Below are positions 17,255 to 26,930 of a DNA stretch of 64,000 bases, one piece after another (position 1 is the stretch's first letter; every line of letters starts with the position of its first letter). Source of the DNA: Cellvibrio sp. UBA7661 (lineage in GTDB: Bacteria > Pseudomonadota > Gammaproteobacteria > Pseudomonadales > Cellvibrionaceae); the NCBI GenBank assembly GCA_002483365.1, contig DLHT01000018.1:264411-328410 (forward strand), written 5' to 3'. Made by a program: the position numbers and the translations under genes. Under the pieces are notes generated by a model. It ran no database searches and was not told where the DNA came from. It worked only from the letters and a program-made list of their open reading frames with translations.

Positions 17255-18538
17255 TCAAAAAGCTGTCTTATCCAATGCTTGTATTGCTGCGGCTACCGTA
17301 AAAAATGAACCACAGACTAATATGCGGTCACCTGGAGCCGAGTTTTTCAAGGCCATCTGTAAACAATTTTCAACACTTCCGGAGAACACATCCGATTGTC
17401 CATGCTCTTGCAAATTCTGGCGCAACTGCTGAACGCTTGCCGCCCGAGGAACATATGATAGATCTGCAAGATACCAATAATCGACGCAGTTTTTGAGATT
17501 ACCCAAACTTTGGGCACGATCCTTATCTGACATCATCCCTATGATGGCGTGAACCTGCGAAAAAGACGAGGCGTTCTGCTCCAAGCGTTCAGCTAAATAC
17601 GATGTAGCAGCAGGGTTATGCGCAACATCCAAAATTACTACTCTCTGATTCCAGTCTATTGTCTGAAAACGCCCAGGCACACGCAAACCGGCCAAAACTT
17701 CAAATACATTAATATTTTTTACATCTACCCCCAATAACAAAACAGCTTGCAAAGCAGCTGCAAGACTAGGCAGAGGTAACTGAGGTAATGGATTGGCCGA
17801 AAAACGCATTTCCAAGCTCCACCAATCCCAAGATGTGCAACCTGTGGAATAACCAAAATCCCGATTAATCAAATATAAAGGAGCAGATAAAACTGAGGAG
17901 CGATTTATGACTGAAAGCGGTGGTTCAAAATCGGCGCATACAACAGGCTTTCTCGTTCGCATAATACCAGCCTTTTCATAACCAATAACTTCTCGGTTAT
18001 CGCCAAGCCAATCCGTATGATCAAGCGCAACATTAGTAATGATCGCCACATCAGCATCAATGATATTGACAGCATCCAGACGTCCACCCAAACCGACTTC
18101 GAGCACCATCATATCAACAGCGTGATGAGAGAATATTTCCAGTGCCGCAAGAGTGCCGTACTCAAAATAGGTCAAACTGATTGGCTGAGGAAAATCATCA
18201 GAAGCTTGCTGGCATGCATTGTAAATTGCAGAAAAAGCATCGCAAATTTCTTTGTCATTAGCAGACGAGCCATTAACCACAATACGCTCGTTGTAATCAA
18301 TTAAATGGGGAGATGTATAAACACCAACCGAAAAACCAGCAGCAGATAACATTGCAGCCGTTGCTGTTACGCATGAACCCTTGCCATTGGTTCCGGCTAC
18401 AATGACCACTTTTGCCGAAGGATTTAATAAACCCATGCGCGCAGCAATACAGGAAACTCGTTCTAATCCAAGATCAATTTCCTGTGGATGGTTTTGCTCC
18501 AACCATTTCAACCACGCCGATAACGAATCAAGTTGCAT
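17255..18538 (-). CDS. folC: Dihydrofolate synthase / folylpolyglutamate synthase
   Basis: FolC is an ATP-dependent ligase that joins glutamate to dihydropteroate and extends folate polyglutamates. The Mur-ligase-like fold shows the P-loop VIVAGTNGKGS near residues 47-57, SPHLIDYNERI (about 80), LEVGLGGRLDAVN and LDVAHNPAA (about 305). I chose the ATG at 18536-18538 (MQLDSLSAWL), giving 427 residues; the longer frame to 18610 overlaps accD and does not resemble the family. It starts 10 bases after accD. Confidence 0.95.
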   Translation of the reverse strand: MQLDSLSAWLKWLEQNHPQEIDLGLERVSCIAARMGLLNPSAKVVIVAGTNGKGSCVTATAAMLSAAGFSVGVYTSPHLIDYNERIVVNGSSANDKEICDAFSAIYNACQQASDDFPQPISLTYFEYGTLAALEIFSHHAVDMMVLEVGLGGRLDAVNIIDADVAIITNVALDHTDWLGDNREVIGYEKAGIMRTRKPVVCADFEPPLSVINRSSVLSAPLYLINRDFGYSTGCTSWDWWSLEMRFSANPLPQLPLPSLAAALQAVLLLGVDVKNINVFEVLAGLRVPGRFQTIDWNQRVVILDVAHNPAATSYLAERLEQNASSFSQVHAIIGMMSDKDRAQSLGNLKNCVDYWYLADLSYVPRAASVQQLRQNLQEHGQSDVFSGSVENCLQMALKNSAPGDRILVCGSFFTVAAAIQALDKTAF

Positions 18539-18548
18539 AACGTATCGA

Positions 18549-19409
18549 TTATACAACTGCTTTACGGGTAAATTTTGCCAATAGAGATGCAAGTTTGTCG
18601 CGCATATCACGACGATGAATAATCATGTCGATTGCTCCATGCTCCAATAAAAATTCTGCGCGCTGAAAGCCTTTGGGTAATTTCTGACGAATTGTCTGCT
18701 CGATAATACTTGGACCAGCAAAACCAGCTCGAGAACCTGGCTCACAAATATTGAGATCGCCAAGCAGCGCAAGACTCGCAGACACACCACCGTATACAGG
18801 GTCAGTCATAACAGAAACGTAAGGCGTTCCTTGCATTTTCAAACGCTCAATCACTGCACTGGTTTTTGCCATTTGCATCAAGGAAATCAACGCTTCTTGC
18901 ATGCGAGCACCTCCTGTTGCAGAAAAACAAACAAACGGAATATTTTCTTTCAAAGCGACAGTAGCTGCACGCGTAAAACGTTCGCCCACAACATACCCCA
19001 TAGAGCCGCCGTGGAAGGCAAATTCAAATGCAACCGCAACGATCGGCATACCCTTCAATTCGCCACGCATAGCAACCAATGCATCTTTTTCGCCAGTCTC
19101 TTTTTGTGCTGTAGTTAAACGGTCTTTATATTTTTTGACATCTTTAAATTTCAAGCGATCGATTGGCTCAACTTCAGTGGCCAACTCCTGACGGTTCTGT
19201 GGATCGAGAAACATATTAAGACGCGCACGCGCACCAACGCGCATATGATGGTCACACTTTGGACACACATCCAATGTTTTTTCCATTTCAGGCTTATATA
19301 AAACTGCATCACATTTAACGCACTTTTCCCACAAGCCTTCAGGAACTTTGTTACTGCGCTTGGTATCGGTGCGAGAAATGCTGGGAATAATTTTATCTAA
19401 CCAACTCAT
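18549..19409 (-). CDS. accD: Acetyl-CoA carboxylase carboxyltransferase subunit beta
   Basis: AccD is the beta half of the carboxyltransferase that makes malonyl-CoA. The N-terminal four-cysteine zinc ribbon is visible (KCVKC at about 30-34 and CPKC at about 49-52), followed by the crotonase-like domain with GGARMQE near 165 and SLMQMAKTSA. The 286-residue length is normal. The ATG at 19407-19409 begins MSWLDKIIP, the usual family start. It lies between trpA and folC. Confidence 0.97.
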   Translation of the reverse strand: MSWLDKIIPSISRTDTKRSNKVPEGLWEKCVKCDAVLYKPEMEKTLDVCPKCDHHMRVGARARLNMFLDPQNRQELATEVEPIDRLKFKDVKKYKDRLTTAQKETGEKDALVAMRGELKGMPIVAVAFEFAFHGGSMGYVVGERFTRAATVALKENIPFVCFSATGGARMQEALISLMQMAKTSAVIERLKMQGTPYVSVMTDPVYGGVSASLALLGDLNICEPGSRAGFAGPSIIEQTIRQKLPKGFQRAEFLLEHGAIDMIIHRRDMRDKLASLLAKFTRKAVV

Positions 19410-19487
19410 GGTTGCGTCTCTTACTCGTTTTTAAATGAATTGATGATGACCCTTTCAAAAATGAAAGCCTCATCTAAATTTCAATAA

Positions 19488-20297
19488 TCAAATAGAATCA
19501 ATAGCTACTCGAATGCCGCTGACAATATCGCCAACTGCAGCTGCAATTTCATCTGCCGTTTTATCAGCCATCGCGCCCATTTTATCAACAAGCACACTGC
19601 CAATCACCACTCCATCAGCCAAAGCTGAAACTGCTTTTGCAGTTTGAGGATCTTTGATCCCGAAGCCAACACACACGGGTAAATCTGTTAATTGACCAAA
19701 CTCAGCCAACTTCGTTTTAACTGCATCGACATCGAGGTGCCCTGCTCCAGTAACGCCTTTTAATGACACGTAATACAAAAATCCGCTTGCATGCGCAGCA
19801 ACCTTTTTTGCCCGCTCAAGTGTTGTAGTGGGAGCCAACAGAAAAATATTATCCAAACCACAACTATCCAATTCGCTTTTTAGAACCGACACTTCTTCTG
19901 GCGGCAAATCAACAGTCAATAATCCATCGACACCTGCTCCAGAAGCTGCGAGAGCAAATTCAGCATAACCAAAACGCTCTACAGGATTGGCGTATCCCAT
20001 TAACACAACAGGTGTTGTGTCATTAGTTTTACGGAACTCTCTAACAAGCTCCAAAGTTCCCTTCAGGCTAATGCCATGCTCCAATGCCCTCTCATGACCT
20101 TTTTGGATCACAGGACCTTCTGCCATCGGATCGGAAAATGGCACACCCAACTCAATAACATCGACCCCCTGCTCCACCATTGCATGCATAGTGGTTAGGG
20201 TAGCCTGAGGATAAGGATCACCATTCACGATATAAGCAACCAGAATTTTTTTACCGGACGCTTTAGCCTGACTTAAATGCTGGGAAATACGACTCAT
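19488..20297 (-). CDS. trpA: Tryptophan synthase alpha chain
   Basis: TrpA cleaves indole-3-glycerol phosphate to indole, which is channelled to TrpB. The 269-residue TIM barrel shows VIELGVPFSDPMAEGPVIQ (catalytic Glu about 50, Asp about 61), the NPVERFG loop and the phosphate-binding GFGIKDP and ADGVVIGS motifs. I chose the ATG at 20295-20297 (MSRISQHL), preceded by AGGA at eight bases; the frame is open to 20321. It follows trpB by 64 bases. Confidence 0.97.
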   Translation of the reverse strand: MSRISQHLSQAKASGKKILVAYIVNGDPYPQATLTTMHAMVEQGVDVIELGVPFSDPMAEGPVIQKGHERALEHGISLKGTLELVREFRKTNDTTPVVLMGYANPVERFGYAEFALAASGAGVDGLLTVDLPPEEVSVLKSELDSCGLDNIFLLAPTTTLERAKKVAAHASGFLYYVSLKGVTGAGHLDVDAVKTKLAEFGQLTDLPVCVGFGIKDPQTAKAVSALADGVVIGSVLVDKMGAMADKTADEIAAAVGDIVSGIRVAIDSI

Positions 20298-20361
20298 CAA
20301 TAATTCCTGATAATCAATCATTAGCCATTTTCTTGGCTCATTAAAATTCGGTCAGGCACTC

Positions 20362-21588
20362 TTAGACAGTGATGCCATCCAATCCCGCCACAGTAAGGAT
20401 ATCTTTATCACCACGCCCCGAAAGGTTTGCAATAATAATTTGATCTTTAGTCATGGTAGGTGCCAGTTTTTCAACATATGCCAGAGCATGACTAGACTCC
20501 AATGCAGGCATAATCCCTTCTGTTTTGGTCACCTTGCGAAATGCCGCAAGGGCTTCATCGTCATTGATCGCAACATAGTTGACTCGACCAATATCTTTTA
20601 ACCATGAATGTTCAGGGCCAACTCCCGGATAATCCAAGCCCGCAGAAACCGAATGAGTCTCGATAATCTGGCCGTTTTCATCTTCCATTAGGTAAGTACG
20701 ATTACCATGTAAGACACCAGGAACGCCTTTATTTAATGGGGCAGCATGCTTGCCAGTTTCAATGCCCAAACCGCCCGCTTCAACACCATACATTTTGACT
20801 GATGCGTCTGTTAGGAAGGGATGAAATAGACCTATAGCGTTTGAACCCCCGCCAACACAGGCAACCAAGGCATCTGGTAAACGGCCAGCTTGCTCAAGAC
20901 ATTGACGACGAGCTTCACGCCCGATAATTGATTGGAAATCACGCACTAATTGCGGATAAGGATGAGGTCCAGCAACAGTACCGATTATATAGAAAGTATC
21001 ATCTACGTTAGTTGCCCAATCGCGCATAGCTTCATTCATCGCATCCTTTAATGTACGCGAGCCTGAAGTTACAGGGAACACTTCTGCCCCGAGCAATTTC
21101 ATTCTATAAACATTAAGAGCTTGGCGTTTAACATCTTCCGCGCCCATATAAACACGACACTTCAACCCCAGCCTTGCTGCAACAGTTGCAGTTGCAACAC
21201 CATGCTGACCAGCGCCGGTTTCGGCAATTACACGCGACTTACCGGTAAATTTGGCAAGCAGCGCCTGACCTATTGTGTTGTTTACTTTATGGGCACCAGT
21301 ATGGTTTAAATCTTCACGTTTTAAGAATATTTGTGCACCACCTAATTCCCGCGTCCAACGCTCTGCAAGATAAAGAGGCGAAGGTCGGCCAACATAATGC
21401 GCCATATCTTTATCAAACTCGGCTTGAAAGCCAGCATCATCTTTTAATTTTGAATAAATTGATTGAAGCTCATCAAGTGCGTAGATTAAGGTTTCAGATA
21501 CAAAACGCCCACCATAAGGACCAAAATGACCATCCTCACTCGGAAAGGCACTGTAATCGATAGAAGAATACTGCTCAGTGTTACTCAC
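20362..21588 (-). CDS. trpB: Tryptophan synthase beta chain
   Basis: TrpB is the PLP subunit that condenses indole with serine. Visible motifs are GRPSPLYLAERWTREL, KREDLNHTGAHKVNN (PLP lysine near residue 101), ETGAGQHGVATA (catalytic Glu) and GGGSNAIG, with the C-terminal SGRGDKD. At 408 residues it is a standard TrpB1. It lies 37 bases after trpF and upstream of trpA. In Pseudomonas aeruginosa trpBA is at another locus, so this trpF-trpB-trpA arrangement is a local difference. Confidence 0.98.
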   Translation of the reverse strand: MSNTEQYSSIDYSAFPSEDGHFGPYGGRFVSETLIYALDELQSIYSKLKDDAGFQAEFDKDMAHYVGRPSPLYLAERWTRELGGAQIFLKREDLNHTGAHKVNNTIGQALLAKFTGKSRVIAETGAGQHGVATATVAARLGLKCRVYMGAEDVKRQALNVYRMKLLGAEVFPVTSGSRTLKDAMNEAMRDWATNVDDTFYIIGTVAGPHPYPQLVRDFQSIIGREARRQCLEQAGRLPDALVACVGGGSNAIGLFHPFLTDASVKMYGVEAGGLGIETGKHAAPLNKGVPGVLHGNRTYLMEDENGQIIETHSVSAGLDYPGVGPEHSWLKDIGRVNYVAINDDEALAAFRKVTKTEGIMPALESSHALAYVEKLAPTMTKDQIIIANLSGRGDKDILTVAGLDGITV

Positions 21589-21625
21589 CGTTTAATCACC
21601 TGTAAAAATGGCATGGCGGAATAAA

Positions 21626-22267
21626 TCAACCCGCGGCAAGCCGTGCATTATTGATAAAAGAAGTTACTTTGCTCTGGTCTTTTTTCCCTGGCGCCAATTC
21701 TACACCACCACTGACATCAACCCCATAGACCGAAACTGTCCGAATTGCTTCTCCAACATTGTCAGGGGTAAGTCCTCCCGCTAACACTATTGGTTTTAAC
21801 GATTGAGCTGGAACACGTGTCCACTCAAATGTTTCACCTGTACCCCCGGGAACACCTGGTCGATAAGCATCCAATAAAATTCCTGACGCATTTGGATAAG
21901 AATCTATGCTAGTAACAACATCCAACTCTGGTCGCATACGCAAGGCTTTTATGTAAGGCCGATGAAAGAAAGAACAGTAATCCGGAGATTCATTGCCATG
22001 AAATTGCAACAACTGTAAAGGAACATCATTTAATACGGCATTAACGAATTCCGGATCAGCATCAACGAACAAACCTGTAACAACTACAAAGGGGCCTACG
22101 GCCAAGGCAATTTGGCGAGCTTGTGAAATTGATACTGAACGAGGGCTTGCCTCATAAAAAACCAAGCCCAATGCGTCTGCCCCAGCATCTACAGCAACCA
22201 GAGCGTCTTCGATTGAGGTAATACCACAGATTTTTACGCGTGTTTTGGTCAAATCCAACGCTCCCAC
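21626..22267 (-). CDS. trpF: Phosphoribosylanthranilate isomerase
   Basis: TrpF converts phosphoribosylanthranilate to CdRP. The 213-residue TIM barrel starts with VKICGIT (general-base cysteine near residue 14), contains LLQFHGNE and LLDAY (general-acid Asp) and ends with VLAGGLTPDNV and GVDVSGGVE. All catalytic motifs are present. The start at 22265-22267 gives a short N-terminal tail (MGALDLTKT). It follows truA, as in Pseudomonas. Confidence 0.97.
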   Translation of the reverse strand: MGALDLTKTRVKICGITSIEDALVAVDAGADALGLVFYEASPRSVSISQARQIALAVGPFVVVTGLFVDADPEFVNAVLNDVPLQLLQFHGNESPDYCSFFHRPYIKALRMRPELDVVTSIDSYPNASGILLDAYRPGVPGGTGETFEWTRVPAQSLKPIVLAGGLTPDNVGEAIRTVSVYGVDVSGGVELAPGKKDQSKVTSFINNARLAAG

Positions 22268-22389
22268 TGGCTTACAGACGGATCAATATTGAACGGGACA
22301 ACACTGAAGCAAGCAAAATAAGCAGCGATATTAACAGAGTTAACATCGAAAAGCCGCAAAGATGCTGCAGCCAACAATTCCCAGGTTTT

Positions 22390-23277
22390 TCAAAGCATTC
22401 CTAACGGATCAGCCAAAAACAAAGGGCCGGGTGTACAACCCGGCAGAGAAAAATGTAAGGGATATTCAACGCCAACCAAATAAAGCCCAAACGGCTTGGC
22501 TGTCACACCTCCTGCGCTACGATCGCGCGCAGCAAGGACCTCCGCAACCCATACAGGAGGTTTATCGCCAGCGCCGACAGCCATCAATACACCAACCATA
22601 TTACGCACCATGTGATGCAAGAATGCGTTGGCTTGCACCTCCAAAATAATCAACTCACCTCGTCTAACTATGTGCAGATAATTAATCTGGCGAATAGGAC
22701 TTTTAGCCTGACACTGTGTAGCCCTGAAAGATGTAAAATCGTGCTTTCCGACAAGATAAGATGCTCCATCTCGCATCAAATCAACATTCAACGGACGTGA
22801 AGACCACGTGATTTGATCGTGCAACAATCCTGGTTGAGCTTTGGCATCAGTAATTAAATATCGATATGTTCGATTCAAGGCACTAAAACGAGCATGAAAC
22901 TGTGGCTCCACCATTTTTGCCCAGCGCACACTAATAGAATCAGGCAAATAGGGGCGAGTGCCTCTCGACCACGCCTTTTCAGGCCTCAAAGCGACAGTAT
23001 CAAAATGAATAACCTGGCTGGTTGCATGAACGCCAGCATCTGTCCGACCAGCACAAACCAATGAGACAGTCTCATTAGCAACTTTAGAAAGTGCCGCTTC
23101 CAAAGCATGCTGTACCGTTTTTACTCCACTCGGCTGAACCTGAAACCCATGGTAATCCGTCCCCTTATACTCTACACATAAGGCGATACGATTCATTCCT
23201 TCTGGCCATATAGTATCTGCCACAATTTCACCATTTCGAGTATATGGTTTGGATACAGGAATATAGTTTTCACTCAT
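22390..23277 (-). CDS. truA: tRNA pseudouridine(38-40) synthase
   Basis: TruA makes pseudouridine at tRNA positions 38-40. The catalytic aspartate lies in CAGRTDAGVHA near residues 75-85, and the barrel begins IALCVEYKGTDYHGFQ. The annotated ATG at 23275-23277 adds about 27 residues before the conserved core and has no good ribosome site. An internal ATG at 23194-23196 (MNRIALCVEY) has a GAAGGA that is too close. Pseudomonas homologues also carry N-terminal extensions, so I keep the longer form. A strong terminator lies only 38 bases upstream, between fimV and truA. Confidence 0.95.
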   Translation of the reverse strand: MSENYIPVSKPYTRNGEIVADTIWPEGMNRIALCVEYKGTDYHGFQVQPSGVKTVQHALEAALSKVANETVSLVCAGRTDAGVHATSQVIHFDTVALRPEKAWSRGTRPYLPDSISVRWAKMVEPQFHARFSALNRTYRYLITDAKAQPGLLHDQITWSSRPLNVDLMRDGASYLVGKHDFTSFRATQCQAKSPIRQINYLHIVRRGELIILEVQANAFLHHMVRNMVGVLMAVGAGDKPPVWVAEVLAARDRSAGGVTAKPFGLYLVGVEYPLHFSLPGCTPGPLFLADPLGML

Positions 23278-23314
23278 ATGCAGGAGCTAATCCAAAATTA
23301 GGAAAGTACAAAAC

Positions 23315-23349
23315 AAAAAAAGCCTTGCACTTTAGTGCAAGGCTTTTTT
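23315..23349 (-). terminator. Terminator between fimV and truA
   Basis: A perfect stem AAAAAAGCCTTGCAC / GTGCAAGGCTTTTTT with a TTTA loop starts 14 bases after the fimV stop codon and ends in a T run on the minus strand. Confidence 0.92.
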
Positions 23350-23362
23350 ACACAAACAATAT

Positions 23363-26300
23363 TTAGCCTATACGAGCAAGCAACTCATTCGCCTCTTTAC
23401 GCTGCTCATCGTTACCCTCGCCCAACACCTCGGAAAGAATGTCCTTTGCTCCATCTGCATCACCCATATCGATATAAGCTCGCGCCAAATCAAGCTTTGT
23501 GGCAGCCTCATCAGCATCTGCCAAGAAATCCAGCTCTGCGTCCATCTCTTCATCAGATAAATCATCCAAAGCTGTTTCGTCGCTAGAAAAAGAATTCAAA
23601 TTAATGTCATCTTCAGCAGAAAAGTCTGACAAGGCTTGGGTAAACAGATCCTCTTCATGGTCATTATGAACTTCCTCAAGCGCCACGTTCTCATCAATCG
23701 GAGTATCAACATCAATGAAGTTATGCGAAGCTGGTATCTCATCTTGCAGCTCAAGATCAATGACAGGCTGCTCCACCTCGGGTGAGCTCACAAAAGCAAG
23801 ATCAGTAGGGCTATTTAGCTCATCAACTCCTTCTTCATGTTCATTTTCTAACGCTTCCGTCACAGCAAAATCAACATCATCGTTAGATGTAAGCTCTACC
23901 AAAGACTTATCTTCAGCAATTTCTTTCGTATCAAATTCAAATTCATCCGAAAGATCAATGGATATGTCATCAACCTTATCTTCTATAGCCTCAGTCATAA
24001 CATCTTGATCAAACTTATCAAGATCATCGGTCAGATTAAGATTCGCAGTTGAAATGTCATCGGACAAATTATCAAATTCGCCTGCAATAAAGCTTTGATC
24101 GTCATCCAAATCAAGTCCACTCGAATCAACCAATGAGTTGAGTTCAGTGGCTTCATTATTTTCTTCCGGGCTTTCAAATACATCACCTGCCAGATCAGAA
24201 TCAAAGCCCTCTACATCAAAATCGAGACTTTGCATTTCATGATCAAGCGCAGCCAAATCAACATCATCAACATCCATATCTAAATTAAAATCATCAGCCA
24301 CTACATCAAGTGGTTCAGCCCCATTACCTTCGGCCTCCAAATCCAACACCAATTCATTCGATTCAAATGAACTGGCCGAAGGATTGTCATTCAAATCCAG
24401 ATCAAAACTAAAATCTTCTTCCGCAGAAGAAGAAACTGTTTCAACATCATGCGGCAGCGAATCAGCATTCAAATCATCTAACGCCGATGAGAGCTCAGAT
24501 AGGTCATCGGGCTCTGATTCAAGCGAAAAATCATCATCCAGATCTAATTCAAATTCATTTAACGATGCAGTTGCCGGATCATCAGTATTTTTGGCGAATA
24601 CATCATCTTGTTGCACAGAGGCAAGATTTTCTTCATGGTCATCAAAGTCCAATGAAAAATCGAAGTCAGCATTTTCGGTATTGGTTACGACAGTTTGAGG
24701 CGGCTCTTCATCAAGATTAAAATCATCAAGCAGGAAATTATCATTACTGTCATCCTGCATATTTGAAGAAGCATCTACAGCGTCAAACTCGCCTGCGCCA
24801 GCAATGCCGTCGCGCAATTCCGATGCCCGAGCCAAAACAGCAGCACTTGCCAGTGGCAGAAGCGCAGCATAATGCTTATCAAAAGCTGGAGCATTTTGCT
24901 GTTGCGCATAAACTTCAAGCAATTTCATGCGAATATCTGCAGACTCAGGATCTTTCTGCAACGCATTGACCAGCATTTCTTCAGCCTGATCTAACTTGCC
25001 ATACGCAATATAAATATCAGCCTCACCAACAACATCACCCGTTTCAGCAACCGCTGTGGACTGATCACTCTCATCGAATAAAGAGGAGTCATCTATAGCA
25101 TGGTGCTCTTCATGTTCAAAAACTTGCTCTTCATGCTCTGCCACAGAATCATCCATGGCGAAAACATCTTCTTGTTCTTCTTGTTGAGTCTCAGCTTGTT
25201 TACGACGGCGATACGCAAATAAACCTGCACCTACAAGCCCCAAAACCCCCAGCCCTATCCATGGAGCATTTTCAATAGCCTTATCTGCCAACGTAGGTGC
25301 AGGAACTGAAGGCATGACAACCTTAGGTGCGACAGATTGTGAAGATTGGGCAACAGCACTAGGTGTAGTGGCAGCTACGACAGGTGCAGGTTCAGCAGAA
25401 ACTGAAGACAAAGTTTCAGTTTCTTCAACGGTTTTTGTAGCAGAAACCTGCAATGCACGCAGCTTTTCATTACTGACCTCAACCAAACGCTCCATTGTCT
25501 GAATTTGTTCTTCAAGATCCCTCACGCGTGCATTTAATTCTGTATTTTCAGCTTTGGATTTATCCAGCTCTTCCAACGTAACTGCAAGTTCAGACTCTAG
25601 TGCCTTCCCGGCACCATCGTTAGCGCCACTACCTTGACCAGCACTTGCACCCGATGATGGCGCGGCGAGCTTCACTCTGCCACTGGCTTCAGTAGGCTCC
25701 ACACGAGGCGCAGATGTACGGCGCGATGCACTCAGTTGAGCGCCCGAATCCGACTCGCCTGTTGCTTGAGCAAATTGACTTACCGCCTCGGATTTCCCTA
25801 ATGATTTCATCTCTTCTACATCAGGAATACGCAATACTTGACCACGACGCAGACGATTGATATTCCCATTGATAAACGCATCTGGATTGGCGTGATATAG
25901 CGCCATCATACTTTGATGAACAGACACACTGGAATCATTACGCGCACGTAAAGCAATATCCCAGAGAGTATCGTTTTGACGAACCTCATATTCATCACCA
26001 TCAAGACTAGCCCTAGATGTAGATACGGATTGGCGAGGAGCTTGATAACTCGGCTCAGACCTTTTTACCGTCGACCTAGACCCAGTAGCAGCACCAGATT
26101 GAGGCTGAGGTTCAGATTGGGTGGCAGCCTGTACAGATTGCGAACTACCATTTTCATCAAAGGTGGGCAGATCCATCAACAAGGTATATTCGCGCAACAA
26201 GCGACCGGCAGTCCAACGCGCCTCAATCAGAAAATTTAAGTAAGGTTCGCGCACGGGGCTGCGGGATGTAATGATAACCTTAGGTCCACCGGCAGCATCA

Positions 26301-26557
26301 AGAACAACCTCAAACTGAAATTCCGTATAAAAGTACAGTCTGTCTACGCCGTTACGTTCAAAATCAGCAGGTGATGCAAGAGCCACCAAAATCTGTTCAG
26401 CTGTTAAATCACGCGTATCAAGCAGCTTAACCTCAGCCTCAAGAGGCTGATTCAAACTTGACTTAAGCGTAACCTCACCTAATCCCAATGCACTCGCATA
26501 AGGCGACAGCATAAAAGATGTGAGACCACAGGCTAAAACCAACTGACGAAGACGCAT
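23363..26557 (-). CDS. fimV: FimV pilus-assembly / polarity protein
   Basis: FimV is a large inner-membrane protein needed for type IV pilus assembly, twitching and polar organisation. The 1064-residue protein has a signal peptide (about 1-23), a FimV N-terminal domain, a LysM-type peptidoglycan-binding segment (about 187-250), a coiled coil (about 318-370), one membrane helix (about 430-450) followed by YRRRK, a long acidic Asp/Glu-rich cytoplasmic region (about 455-1000) and the conserved C-terminal FimV domain (ATKLDLARAYIDMGDADGAK, about 1020-1064). The position between asd and truA is that of Pseudomonas fimV. The acidic region is low complexity. Confidence 0.95.
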   Translation of the reverse strand: MRLRQLVLACGLTSFMLSPYASALGLGEVTLKSSLNQPLEAEVKLLDTRDLTAEQILVALASPADFERNGVDRLYFYTEFQFEVVLDAAGGPKVIITSRSPVREPYLNFLIEARWTAGRLLREYTLLMDLPTFDENGSSQSVQAATQSEPQPQSGAATGSRSTVKRSEPSYQAPRQSVSTSRASLDGDEYEVRQNDTLWDIALRARNDSSVSVHQSMMALYHANPDAFINGNINRLRRGQVLRIPDVEEMKSLGKSEAVSQFAQATGESDSGAQLSASRRTSAPRVEPTEASGRVKLAAPSSGASAGQGSGANDGAGKALESELAVTLEELDKSKAENTELNARVRDLEEQIQTMERLVEVSNEKLRALQVSATKTVEETETLSSVSAEPAPVVAATTPSAVAQSSQSVAPKVVMPSVPAPTLADKAIENAPWIGLGVLGLVGAGLFAYRRRKQAETQQEEQEDVFAMDDSVAEHEEQVFEHEEHHAIDDSSLFDESDQSTAVAETGDVVGEADIYIAYGKLDQAEEMLVNALQKDPESADIRMKLLEVYAQQQNAPAFDKHYAALLPLASAAVLARASELRDGIAGAGEFDAVDASSNMQDDSNDNFLLDDFNLDEEPPQTVVTNTENADFDFSLDFDDHEENLASVQQDDVFAKNTDDPATASLNEFELDLDDDFSLESEPDDLSELSSALDDLNADSLPHDVETVSSSAEEDFSFDLDLNDNPSASSFESNELVLDLEAEGNGAEPLDVVADDFNLDMDVDDVDLAALDHEMQSLDFDVEGFDSDLAGDVFESPEENNEATELNSLVDSSGLDLDDDQSFIAGEFDNLSDDISTANLNLTDDLDKFDQDVMTEAIEDKVDDISIDLSDEFEFDTKEIAEDKSLVELTSNDDVDFAVTEALENEHEEGVDELNSPTDLAFVSSPEVEQPVIDLELQDEIPASHNFIDVDTPIDENVALEEVHNDHEEDLFTQALSDFSAEDDINLNSFSSDETALDDLSDEEMDAELDFLADADEAATKLDLARAYIDMGDADGAKDILSEVLGEGNDEQRKEANELLARIG

Positions 26558-26930
26558 AGCGCTATCCTTTTATTATTCCACGGCTAAATTGAGCTTGGTT
26601 AGCCAGACATTTTAGTTGATTAACACAGCGCTATGAGGGTATGAAGCGCTATGCCTGAGAGGTGCAAAACCTCGAATGAATCTTCAGTATCGTTCGTAAG
26701 TATTCATTATAAATAGGTTTTTATCAATACTTGGGGTCTTGACAAAGGCTCAACATAGGCGCTTTTTTGCGGATTTTTTCATGTGTTTTAGCAAAAATGT
26801 GAAAAACGACTGACATTTAAATCCTTATTTATCACCAAAACGGTTATATAAAGCAAAAACCCCGGGATTTTAACTCCGGGGTTTTCCGTTCTTTCTTGTT
26901 TAGAAAGAGCAACTATTTTTGAAAGACTAA
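26558..26930. other. asd-fimV intergenic region
   Basis: This 373-base gap contains the asd terminator (26852-26890), a small hairpin GAGGT-ACCTC at 26659-26673, and three copies of AGCGCTAT at 26558, 26627 and 26645 (the last two as AGCGCTATG, 18 bases apart). The fimV promoter must lie here. TAAAAT occurs on the minus strand near 26610 but without a matching -35. No gene is seen. Confidence 0.5.
26852..26890 (-). terminator. Terminator of the leuCDB-asd operon
   Basis: The stem AAAACCCCGG (26855-26864) / CCGGGGTTTT (26876-26885) is followed by TTTT on the minus strand, about 45 bases after the asd stop codon. Confidence 0.9.

Noticed and set aside
23715..24720. Ser-rich and His/Gln-rich plus-strand frames in fimV
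   Set aside because: They arise from the reverse reading of the acidic Asp/Glu/Ser low-complexity region of FimV.
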